NCBI GenBank assembly: GCA_025451135.1
Contig: JANWKW010000117.1
Span: 1 to 24,057, forward strand
Source: Vulcanimicrobiia bacterium
GTDB taxonomy: Bacteria > Vulcanimicrobiota > Vulcanimicrobiia > Vulcanimicrobiales > Vulcanimicrobiaceae
DNA: 24,057 nt
Direction of reading: 5' to 3'
The notes under the pieces are model-generated. The model ran no database searches. It saw only the letters and a list, made by a program, of their open reading frames with translations, and was not told where the DNA came from. A program made the translations under genes and the position numbers. Shown piece by piece: positions 16,742 to 23,499 of this stretch (the first letter of the stretch is position 1; each line of letters starts with the position of its first letter).

Positions 16742-17800
16742 ATGGCGACGGTAGCAGTCCTGCCCGGCGACGGCATCGGGCCCGAGATCACGCGCGTCGC
16801 CTCGTCGCTGCTGCGGCAGCTCCGCCCGGACGTCGAGACGGTCGAAGCCCCGGTCGGCGGCGCCGCGATGGCGCTCGGCAAGCCCGCGCTGCCGCCCGAG
16901 ACGCGCGCGCTGTGCGCTCGCGCCGAGGCGATCCTGTTCGGCAGCGTCGGCCTGCCCCAGTACGACGGCAAACCGCTCGCCGAACGCCCCGAATACGCGC
17001 TGCTGCTGCTGCGCGGCGACTACGAACTCTACGCCAACGTGCGTCCGGTGCGCGTGTTCCCCGGGCTCGAAGATGCATCGTCGCTCAAGCCCGAACTGGT
17101 GCGCGGCCTCGATCTGGTCGTCGTGCGCGAACTGACCGGCGGCATCTATTTCGGCAAGCCGAAAGAACAACGGCAGATCGACGGCGAGGACGGGGCGGTC
17201 GACACGATGGTCTACAAGGCCTCGGAGATCGACCGGATCGCGCGGGTCGCGTTCGAGCTCGCGCGCGGCCGGCGCAAGCGCGTCACCTCGGTCGACAAGC
17301 AGAACATCTTGGAGACGTCGCGCCTGTGGCGCCGCGTCGTCGAGCGCGTCGCCGCGGAGTACCCCGACGTCGCGCTCGACCACCTGTTGGTCGACAACGC
17401 CGCGATGCAGCTGGTCCGTCGCCCCGGCGAATTCGACGTGATGCTGACCGAGAACATGTTCGGCGACATCCTCTCCGACGAGGCCGCGATCCTGACCGGC
17501 AGCATCGGCACGTTGCCGAGCGCGAGCCTGGGCACGCGCAAGACGGCCGGCGGCGCGTTCGGCCTGTTCGAACCGATCAGCGGTTCGGCGCCCGACATCG
17601 CCGGCAAGGGCATCGCCAATCCGACCGCCGCCATCCTGTCCGCGGCCATGCTGCTGCGGCTCTCGCTCGGCGACGACGCCAACGCCGCCCGCCTCGAGCG
17701 CGCCGTCGAAGCGGCCTACGCCGGCGGCGCGCGCACGACCGAACTGGGCGGCACGCTCGGCACCGACGCGTTCGCGGAGATCGTGCGCCGGAAGCTCTAG
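16742..17800 (+). CDS. leuB: 3-isopropylmalate dehydrogenase
   Basis: 352 aa, ATG 16742, 13 bp after divIVA, with a weak ribosome site. NAD-dependent oxidative decarboxylation of 3-isopropylmalate, the third step of leucine synthesis. Signatures are [10 protein letters not shown] at 7-16, [13 protein letters not shown], the metal and substrate residues in [15 protein letters not shown] and [12 protein letters not shown], then [16 protein letters not shown] and [12 protein letters not shown], with an NAD-binding [18 protein letters not shown]. The LTGGIYFG and VDKQN motifs favour LeuB over isocitrate or tartrate dehydrogenases. It is unusual that the gene stands alone behind divisome genes with no leuC, leuD or leuA nearby. 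It ends in a shared CTAG with the opposite-strand gene. Confidence 0.94.
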   Translation: MATVAVLPGDGIGPEITRVASSLLRQLRPDVETVEAPVGGAAMALGKPALPPETRALCARAEAILFGSVGLPQYDGKPLAERPEYALLLLRGDYELYANVRPVRVFPGLEDASSLKPELVRGLDLVVVRELTGGIYFGKPKEQRQIDGEDGAVDTMVYKASEIDRIARVAFELARGRRKRVTSVDKQNILETSRLWRRVVERVAAEYPDVALDHLLVDNAAMQLVRRPGEFDVMLTENMFGDILSDEAAILTGSIGTLPSASLGTRKTAGGAFGLFEPISGSAPDIAGKGIANPTAAILSAAMLLRLSLGDDANAARLERAVEAAYAGGARTTELGGTLGTDAFAEIVRRKL

Positions 17801-18156
17801 ACCTTCGCGCTCTCGCGGAAGAATTCGCGGCCGTGATAGTCGATCAGACGCACGGTCAACGTGGCGTGTTTACCCGGATGCTCCTTGCTCCAGGCCTTCT
17901 TCCAGCGGTCCAGCGCCTCGGTCTTGATGGCTTGATCGGCGTCGTCGTCGATCGTCTCCCACTGGTTGAGGTCGATCCCGACGTCGAGACGGGTGTCCTT
18001 GGCGTCGAATCCGACGACGGTGCCGTCGAACGCGCCGCGCATCGGCTGCATGGCGGCGATCTCGCGCGCGAGGCTCACCTCTTGGGGCGTCGGCCCCCCG
18101 CACGCGCACACGACGCCCAGCACCAGGGCGGCTGAAAACACCCGATAAAGCGTCAT
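17797..18156 (-). CDS. Small probable lipoprotein of unknown function
   Basis: 119 aa with ATG at 18156. The N-terminus has a basic residue and a hydrophobic core, then VVCACGG; Cys19 with Ala at -1 and Val at -3 would be the lipidated residue, although Cys at -2 is unusual. The mature part is about 100 residues, hydrophilic, with VVGFDAKDTRLDVGIDLNQWE and a C-terminal VRLIDYHGREFF. I do not recognise the family. Lgt and LspA encoded nearby could process it. It is divergent from the flagellar-type operon (44 bp between starts) and convergent with leuB through a shared CTAG. Confidence 0.65.
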   Translation of the reverse strand: MTLYRVFSAALVLGVVCACGGPTPQEVSLAREIAAMQPMRGAFDGTVVGFDAKDTRLDVGIDLNQWETIDDDADQAIKTEALDRWKKAWSKEHPGKHATLTVRLIDYHGREFFRESAKV

Positions 18157-18200
18157 AGTGCGGACACGGTTCGCTCATCTCGAGACGCTACCAGTCCGGT

Positions 18201-18497
18201 ATGGATGGTATGGCATGGGCGTCGAGCGCGATGGCCGCCGCGCAGACCCGACTCGACATCGCGGCCGAGAATCTCTCGAACCTTTCCAGTGCGGGCTATA
18301 CGCGTCGCGAGGCGTTCGGCGCGCTGACCGCGACCGGCGCGCGCGTCTCGGCCCGCTCGACCGGCGGGCGCGTCGACGGCGTCTCCGAGATGATCGCCGT
18401 CCTCGGCGCGCAGCGCGCCTTCGAGGGCGCCGGCAAGGTAGTGAGCGCGATCGATCAGACGCGTCAGCACGCCGCCGAAGCCGGGAGGGTGCGATGA
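18201..18497 (+). CDS. Miniature flagellar rod protein (FlgC-like)
   Basis: 98 aa. The N-terminus (ASSAMAAAQTRLDIAAENLSNLSSAGYTRREA) matches the flagellar basal-body rod N-terminal motif. The C-terminus (VDGVSEMIAVLGAQRAFEGAGKVVSAIDQT) matches the rod/hook C-terminal motif found in FlgC. FlgC is normally about 135-150 aa; here the middle is reduced to about 25 residues. The start could be ATG 18201 or 18213. The last 4 bp overlap the flgG start. It would form part of the proximal rod, or a simplified axial structure. The family is clear; calling it FlgC rather than FlgB rests on the C-terminal motif. Confidence 0.72.
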   Translation: MDGMAWASSAMAAAQTRLDIAAENLSNLSSAGYTRREAFGALTATGARVSARSTGGRVDGVSEMIAVLGAQRAFEGAGKVVSAIDQTRQHAAEAGRVR

Positions 18498-19222
18498 GCA
18501 CGGCGATGCTCGCCGCTGCCAGCGGTATGGCCGCGCAGCAAGTCAATCTGGACACTATCGCCGAGAATCTTGCGAACGCCGACGTGGCCGGCTTCAAGGA
18601 GTCGAGCGCGACGTTCGCCGAGGTCCTGTCGCCGGGCGAGGCGGGTCTCGGAACGGCGCAGACCGGCACGCAGGTCGCGTTCGCACAGGGCAAGCTGGAG
18701 CGCAGCGGCGGCGCATTCGACGTCGCGATCGACGGACCGGGCTTCCTGGTCGTGACCGACGGAAACGGACGCCGGGCCTACACGCGCGACGGATCGTTCG
18801 CACGCGCGGTCGACGGGACGCTGCGCAACGCGCAGGGCTGGCGGCTCCAAGGCGTCCGCATCCCCGAAGACGCGACCGGCGTCGACGTGGGCGCGCGCGG
18901 GAACGTCGTCGCGCAGACGCCGCGCGGGCCGCAGACGCTCGGGCAGCTCCGGCTCGCGGAGTTCGCCTCCCCCGCCGGGCTGCGACGCCTCGGCGGCGCG
19001 ATGTTCCAGGCGACGCCCGCGTGCGGCGCGATGCGTCTGCTCGTGCCGGGCGACGATGGCGGCCCGGCGATCCGCTTCGGCATGCTCGAGAAGTCGAACG
19101 TCTCGATCGTGCAGTCGATGATGCAGATCCTGAGCGCCCAGCGCGCTTACGAGGCCAATGCCAAGGGGGTGCAGGCGGCCGACGAGATGCTGCGTATCGC
19201 GGACAACCTCAGCCGTGGATAG
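18494..19222 (+). CDS. flgG: Flagellar basal-body rod protein FlgG/FlgF family
   Basis: 242 aa, ATG 18494 after the site GGGAGGG, overlapping the upstream gene by 4 bp. Rod N-terminal motif at 4-33 (LAAASGMAAQQVNLDTIAENLANADVAGF, shown in part), the hook/rod central segment FDVAIDGPGFLVV, YTRDGSFARAVDGTL, then LEKSNVSIVQSMMQILSAQRAYEANAKG near the C-terminus, with LEKSNV and AQRAYE typical of FlgG. The family usually has about 260 aa, so this is slightly short. FlgG builds the distal rod outside the membrane; FlgF is a close alternative. No hook, ring or export genes lie in the window. Confidence 0.88.
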   Translation: MSTAMLAAASGMAAQQVNLDTIAENLANADVAGFKESSATFAEVLSPGEAGLGTAQTGTQVAFAQGKLERSGGAFDVAIDGPGFLVVTDGNGRRAYTRDGSFARAVDGTLRNAQGWRLQGVRIPEDATGVDVGARGNVVAQTPRGPQTLGQLRLAEFASPAGLRRLGGAMFQATPACGAMRLLVPGDDGGPAIRFGMLEKSNVSIVQSMMQILSAQRAYEANAKGVQAADEMLRIADNLSRG

Positions 19223-19367
19223 CGCGATGCCGGCGCGGGTGCTCCACGCCCTCGAGGCCGCGATCTTCGCGCCCGCGATGAAGCCGTTCGAGGAGTCGCT
19301 CGGGCCGGTCGGCTCGCTGGCGTTCGCCTCGGCGCTGCAGCGGTGCTTCGATGCGGACGATCGCTGA
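19215..19367 (+). CDS. Small hypothetical protein between flgG and the sigma factor gene
   Basis: 50 aa from GTG 19215 (46 aa from ATG 19227), overlapping the flgG end by 8 bp and the sigma-factor start by 17 bp. The sequence has a short stretch AAIFAPAMKPFEESLG and ends CFDADDR. The position and the LEAAIF...MKPFEE segment weakly recall the rod-binding N-terminal domain of FlgJ, but it is far too short to assign. The overlaps on both sides support it as a translated link in the operon. Confidence 0.4.
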   Translation: MDSAMPARVLHALEAAIFAPAMKPFEESLGPVGSLAFASALQRCFDADDR

Positions 19368-20037
19368 AGAGGACGCCCGCGAGGCCGCGATCCGCGCCCA
19401 TCTTCCGACCGTGCGGAAGCTGGCCAAGCGGATCCACCGGCTGGTCCCGAGCATGGACTACGAGGATCTGGTCGGCGACGGCTGCATCGGGTTGATCCGC
19501 GCGGTCGACGGCTTCGACCCGCTGCGCGGCCCGTCGCTGCAGCACTACGTGCGCCGGCTGGCGCTCGGCAAGATGCTCAACGGGATCCGCCGGATGGATC
19601 CGGTCTCGGAGCGCGCGCGGCGCGAACTTCGCGAGGCCGAACGCGAGCGCTTCGAACTCGCGTCGCAGATCGGACGCGTCCCGACGCGCGTCGAGATGGA
19701 ATCGCGGCGGCCGGGCTACGCGCAGGCGCGTGCCGAGGCGTACGCGATTCCGCCGCTCTCGCTCGACCGTCGCCTGCCCGACAAGCTCGACGTGCCGCTC
19801 GATACCGAAGGCGACCCGGCCCGGATCGACGAGCGTCGGGGCGATCATCTCCGGCTGCTGGCGCTCGTTCGCGCGCTGCCGCCCCGGCAAGCGCGCGTGA
19901 TCGTGCTGCACTACTATGCCGAGCGGAGCATGCGCGATATCGCGGAGGCCTGGAAGATCACCGGGCAGCGCGTCTCGCAGCTGCACGTCAAGGCGTTGCG
20001 GACGCTCAAGAAGGCCGCGTATGCCGCGCAGGATTGA
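19351..20037 (+). CDS. fliA: FliA/WhiG-like sigma-70 family factor (sigma-28 type)
   Basis: 228 aa, ATG 19351. Region 2 covers about 15-75 (HLPTVRKLAKRIHRLVPSMDYEDLVGDGCIGLIRAVDGFD, shown in part), with the core-binding DLVGDGCIGLIRA helix. A region 3-like stretch rich in Arg and Glu spans about 85-130. Region 4 covers about 175-225 (LPPRQARVIVLHYYAERSMRDIAEAW with the helix-turn-helix TGQRVSQLHVKALRTLKKA). Three-region structure, size and location behind flgG indicate the flagellar sigma-28 group. No FlgM-like anti-sigma gene is seen next to it. The downstream 100-aa ORF overlaps its end by 17 bp. Confidence 0.85.
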   Translation: MRTIAEEDAREAAIRAHLPTVRKLAKRIHRLVPSMDYEDLVGDGCIGLIRAVDGFDPLRGPSLQHYVRRLALGKMLNGIRRMDPVSERARRELREAERERFELASQIGRVPTRVEMESRRPGYAQARAEAYAIPPLSLDRRLPDKLDVPLDTEGDPARIDERRGDHLRLLALVRALPPRQARVIVLHYYAERSMRDIAEAWKITGQRVSQLHVKALRTLKKAAYAAQD

Positions 20038-20323
20038 CCGGGATCCCGAGTCCCTGCGAGCGGACCTCGCGCCGGTCCTCTACGATCCGCTGGCCGCGAC
20101 CGTTCCGGATGCGGAGATGGAGACGCCCGCACTTCCGCGCGACTTGCCGCCCTGGGCTCGCGACGCGATCGCCGTCTCGCAGCGGGCGCGCGAACTGCTC
20201 GCCGGTCTTCGCCCGGCGATCGTCCGCGTGCTGACCTTCTGGGACCATCGGATGCGCAACGCGGTCGTCGCCGGCCGCCGTCTGGATATCGACCCGAGCG
20301 GATCCTATCGCGTCGTTCGGTAG
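20021..20323 (+). CDS. Hypothetical protein, last gene of the flagellar-type operon
   Basis: 100 aa, ATG 20021, overlapping the sigma-factor gene by 17 bp. No signal peptide or membrane helix is visible. The N-terminal half is Pro- and acid-rich; the second half has a helix-like ARDAIAVSQRARELLAGLRPAIVRVLTFW and a C-terminal DIDPSGSYRVVR. I do not recognise the family. An anti-sigma or flagellar accessory role would fit the location but has no sequence support. Confidence 0.55.
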   Translation: MPRRIDRDPESLRADLAPVLYDPLAATVPDAEMETPALPRDLPPWARDAIAVSQRARELLAGLRPAIVRVLTFWDHRMRNAVVAGRRLDIDPSGSYRVVR

Positions 20324-20341
20324 ATGCCGGCAGGCCCGCCG

Positions 20342-20370
20342 TTGACAACCCGCCCCGGCCTGGTTAGTAT
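20342..20370 (+). promoter_or_regulatory. Sigma-70-type promoter for the beta-barrel gene
   Basis: A consensus -35 TTGACA (20342-20347), a 17-bp spacer and a -10 TAGTAT (20365-20370) stand upstream of the beta-barrel gene, with the expected start site near 20377. It is the only near-consensus promoter I see in the window. The local sequence becomes AT-rich, unlike its surroundings. Confidence 0.8.
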
Positions 20371-20371
20371 C

Positions 20372-20387
20372 AACTAAATCGTTAGTT
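20372..20387. promoter_or_regulatory. Operator-like inverted repeat at the transcription start
   Basis: AACTAA (20372-20377) and TTAGTT (20382-20387) are perfect inverted arms around ATCG. They extend to ATCAACTAA and TTAGTTTGAT if one extra T is allowed. The dyad begins 2 bp after the -10 box, so a bound repressor would block transcription start. No regulator gene is adjacent. The dyad is seen; the function is inferred. Confidence 0.55.
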
Positions 20388-20416
20388 TGATTCGGCTGGG
20401 GACTGGATGCTTTGAG

Positions 20417-22579
20417 ATGAGGATCGTAAGACGACTCGTAGTGGCCGTCGGCCTGCTCGCGTGCTGCTTCCGGGGGAGCGCCTCGGCGCAGACCGCGCCG
20501 CAGAGCGACGCGATCGCGGTCCCGACCACGGCGACCGCGCCCGCGATCGACGGCGATCTGACCGCGCCGGTCTGGGCGACGGCCGCCAAGATCACCCTCG
20601 ACCACAACCTGAAGAACCGGAGCGTCGCCGATCAGGCCACGACCGCCTATCTGCTGACCGACGCGCGCTATCTCTACATCGGTTTCGACGCGAAGCAGAA
20701 CGGTCCGATCCAGGCCTCGCAGCACACCAACGACACCGGCGGCGGGACCGACGACGTGGTGACCGCGTACCTGTGGCCGAACGGGCAGAACGGGTTCGCC
20801 TACACGTTCACGTCCAATCCGATCGGCACGCACTATCAATACTCGTCGGAGAACACCTCGTATGCGCCGAGTTGGCTCTCGTCCGGCAAGCTCGTCCCGG
20901 GCGGCTACACGGTCACGATGCGGATCCCGCTGGCCGCCATGCGCGGCGGCGGCAAGTCCTGGCGCGTCGCGCTCGAACGCTACCAGATCGCGACCCTCAA
21001 CGACTACGTCTGGCCGTACGACCCGGCCGAAGGGGGCCCCGGCAACGTGGTCTACTCCGGCACGATGACCGGCGTCGGCGGAAGCGGTGCGAAGATGCGG
21101 CCGCAACCGCGCATCGGCGTCTACGGGTTGGGCGCGCTTGCATCCAAGGCGATCGGCGGCCCGACCTCGCGGGTCGGTCTGGACGCATCCATCCCGATCA
21201 CCGCCACCACCTCGTTCGTCGCGACCGTGCATCCGGACTACTCGAACGTCGAACAGGACCAGCAGTCGATCTCGCCGACCGCGTTCGCCCGCTATTACAG
21301 CGAAGTGCGGCCGTTCTTCACCCAGCTCAACAACTTCTTCAACTCGTTCAACTGCATCGGCTGTCCGGGCGTGACCGAGCTCTACACGCCGGCCATTCCT
21401 ACCCCGCGCTACGGGTATGCGATCGAGGGCCGTCAGAGCGGCTTCGGCTTCGCCGGCTTCAGCGCGGTCGGCGACCACCGGACCGACACGGCGCAGATCC
21501 TGGGCTATCACACGCCCGACCTCAAGAACCACTTCGACGTGCAGCGCACGAGCGTCGACGGGGCCGACGTCTGCCCGTATACGGCGAACGTCTCGTCGAT
21601 CGCGTGCTTGGGCGTCCCGTCGGTGCACGAAGACACGACGATCTACGGGTTCTCGCACGACAGCCTCAAGGGCCTCTACGAGTTCGCGAACTACGGCAGC
21701 GAGACCGGGACGTTCGTCACCGATCCGTCGGCCGCGCACCGGCGTGACGTCGGCGTCGGCGCCTACAACAAGGATTCGTTCCTGGGCTTCTCGCTCCAGC
21801 AGTTCGGCGCGCAGTACCTCGCCGTGCCGCTCTCGAGCTACACGTCGCAGACCGATCTCGCGGGTTTCTCGACCAACGGAAGCACCGCGATCTATCGCAA
21901 ACCGACCGACTTCGTCTCGCGCGTGCTGCTCTATGCAACGGTCGATTCGTATCACGACGCGACGGGGCGGATGGATCGCTACGACACCCAGGCGGCGATC
22001 GGCCTCGACCTGCCGCACCGCATCCACGTCCGCGCGCAGACCGGTTCCGACTACGTGCGGCTCGCGGACGGCAACTTCGTGCCGACCAACCAGAACGGCG
22101 TCAACCTGAACTACAACTACAACACCGACGTTCCGGTCAACCTCGCGTATTTCACCGGACGGTTCGGGCCCGGGAAGCTGGATAGCTGGTCGACCAATGC
22201 GACCGCGAAGCTGGGCGGCCGCGCGTTGCTGACGCTCGAGGCGGACGAGAACGTGCAATGGCTCGACGGCGGCTACGGGCGCCTGACGTCCTGGCTGGAC
22301 CGCGCCAGCGTCGCCTTACAGCAGGGCAAGAACGCGTCCTTGGCCTTCGGGGTCCGGCGGATCATGGGGGTGAGCCCGATCCTCGAGAACAGCTTCGACA
22401 GCCACGGCCGCTTCGTGATGCCGGGATACGCGAACGCCTGGAATGTCTCGGGCGCCTACTACCGCCGCTTCCCGCAGGACGAACTCTACTTCGTCTACGG
22501 CGACGCCAGTGCGTTCGCCACATCGCCGCAGTTCATCGTGAAGTGGATCCACTACTTCGGCGCCGCGAAAGGCACATAG
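20417..22579 (+). CDS. Outer-membrane beta-barrel protein with N-terminal CBM9-like domain (DUF5916-like)
   Basis: 720 aa, ATG 20417. A signal peptide spans 1 to about 23 (MRIVRRL, hydrophobic core, GSASA|Q). A CBM9/DOMON-like domain follows at about 35-190 (AIDGDLTAPVWATAAKITL, ARYLYIGFDAKQ, SSGKLVPGGYTVTMRIPLAAM). Then comes HPDYSNVEQDQQSISPTAFARYYSEVRPFF near 272-301, which corresponds to the NPDFSQVEAD...FPEKRxFF region of DUF5916 proteins. About 400 residues of alternating polar and aromatic strands ending in FIVKWIHYFG fit a transmembrane barrel. The ligand is unknown. The promoter and dyad just upstream suggest it is regulated, and a 2-codon open frame (ATG CTT TGA, 20407-20415) lies in the leader. 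Its presence implies an outer membrane. Family assignment is moderate. Confidence 0.72.
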   Translation: MRIVRRLVVAVGLLACCFRGSASAQTAPQSDAIAVPTTATAPAIDGDLTAPVWATAAKITLDHNLKNRSVADQATTAYLLTDARYLYIGFDAKQNGPIQASQHTNDTGGGTDDVVTAYLWPNGQNGFAYTFTSNPIGTHYQYSSENTSYAPSWLSSGKLVPGGYTVTMRIPLAAMRGGGKSWRVALERYQIATLNDYVWPYDPAEGGPGNVVYSGTMTGVGGSGAKMRPQPRIGVYGLGALASKAIGGPTSRVGLDASIPITATTSFVATVHPDYSNVEQDQQSISPTAFARYYSEVRPFFTQLNNFFNSFNCIGCPGVTELYTPAIPTPRYGYAIEGRQSGFGFAGFSAVGDHRTDTAQILGYHTPDLKNHFDVQRTSVDGADVCPYTANVSSIACLGVPSVHEDTTIYGFSHDSLKGLYEFANYGSETGTFVTDPSAAHRRDVGVGAYNKDSFLGFSLQQFGAQYLAVPLSSYTSQTDLAGFSTNGSTAIYRKPTDFVSRVLLYATVDSYHDATGRMDRYDTQAAIGLDLPHRIHVRAQTGSDYVRLADGNFVPTNQNGVNLNYNYNTDVPVNLAYFTGRFGPGKLDSWSTNATAKLGGRALLTLEADENVQWLDGGYGRLTSWLDRASVALQQGKNASLAFGVRRIMGVSPILENSFDSHGRFVMPGYANAWNVSGAYYRRFPQDELYFVYGDASAFATSPQFIVKWIHYFGAAKGT

Positions 22580-22612
22580 ACCAAGAAGGCGAGGAGCGAG
22601 GTGCCTGCCCTT

Positions 22613-22647
22613 GTCATCCCGAGCGTAGCTAAGCGTAGTCGAGGGAC
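22613..22647 (+). repeat. Dispersed GTCATCCCGAGCGTAG repeat, copy 2 (intergenic)
   Basis: A 35-bp element in the 98-bp gap between two convergent genes. The head GTCATCCCGAGCGTAG (22613-22628) and tail GTCGAGGGAC (22638-22647) are identical to the copy inside ileS; the middle is 8 bp shorter. A separate 6-bp hairpin CACGAG-CGCT-CTCGTG (22654-22669) lies beside it without a T-run and may help end transcription from both sides. Confidence 0.7.
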
Positions 22648-22677
22648 AGCCACCACGAGCGCTCTCGTGACGCGCGG

Positions 22678-23499
22678 CTAGATCTTTTCGATGACTCCGT
22701 CGATGATGGCGGCTAGTCGCGGGCCGGCCAGGTTGGCTTCGTGCATCACTTCGGCGTGGGTCGTCTCGGGCGCGCCGACGACGTTGGTGATCAGGCTGAC
22801 GCCGAAGACCTTCATCCCGAACGTGCGCGCCAGGATGGTTTCGAGCACGGTCGACATGCCGACCGCGTCGGCGCCGATGCCGCGCAGGTAGCGCGCTTCG
22901 GCCGGCGTCTCGTAGCTCGGGCCGAGCAGCCCCACGTAGACGCCTTCGCGCACGCGTTCGTCGTCGAGCGAACCGGCGACGTCCTTGGCGATCCCGCGCA
23001 GCCCGGGATCGTAGGCGTGCATCATGTCCGTGAACGGATTGTCGAGACGCGCGCCGGTCAGCGGATTGGCGCCCATCAGGTTGATGTGGTCGTCGATCAG
23101 CATCAGGTCGCCGGCACGATAGGCCGAGTTCAACGCGCCCGCCGCATTGGTGACGATCAGCGTCTTGGCGCCGGCCGCGTGCGCGAGCCGGACGTTGACC
23201 GTGACCTGCGCGGCGGAGAAGCCCTGGTACATGTGAACGCGACCGGCGAACGCGACGACGCGCTTGCCGTGCATCGTGCCGATCAGCGCCGCGCCGGCAT
23301 GTCCGGCGAGCGGAGCGACCGGGATGCCGAGCAGACGGTCGTAGGTGATCGAGGTGAAGTCGGCGTGGGCCGCGAGCGCGTTCGAGAGACCGCTGCCGAG
23401 CACGATCGCGATGTCGATCGGCCCGCCGGCGGCGGCCTCGATCGTGGATGCGTCCTTGGCGATCGTATCGTCGTTGGGGTTGAAGCGGTCTGCGTTCAC
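22678..23499 (-). CDS. punA: Purine nucleoside phosphorylase (trimeric PNP family)
   Basis: 273 aa, GTG start at 23499 overlapping the gpmI stop by 4 bp (GTGA), with GGAG upstream. It splits inosine, guanosine and deoxy forms with phosphate to base and (deoxy)ribose-1-phosphate, for purine salvage in the cytoplasm. Signatures of the low-molecular-mass PNP family are VLGSGLS (33-39), GRVHMYQGF (86-94), TNAAGALN (117-124), DHINLMGANPLTG, GPSYETPAEARYLRGIGADAVGMST with the base-binding Glu197, and Asn239 in SLITNVV. Glu197 and Asn239 match the residues that give preference for 6-oxopurines. The length is normal. The usual partner deoB is replaced here by gpmI. Confidence 0.95.
   Translation of the reverse strand: MNADRFNPNDDTIAKDASTIEAAAGGPIDIAIVLGSGLSNALAAHADFTSITYDRLLGIPVAPLAGHAGAALIGTMHGKRVVAFAGRVHMYQGFSAAQVTVNVRLAHAAGAKTLIVTNAAGALNSAYRAGDLMLIDDHINLMGANPLTGARLDNPFTDMMHAYDPGLRGIAKDVAGSLDDERVREGVYVGLLGPSYETPAEARYLRGIGADAVGMSTVLETILARTFGMKVFGVSLITNVVGAPETTHAEVMHEANLAGPRLAAIIDGVIEKI

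Noticed and set aside
20006..22258. 750-codon open frame antisense to the beta-barrel gene
   Set aside because: Same antisense effect. The plus strand has a promoter, a signal peptide and family motifs.
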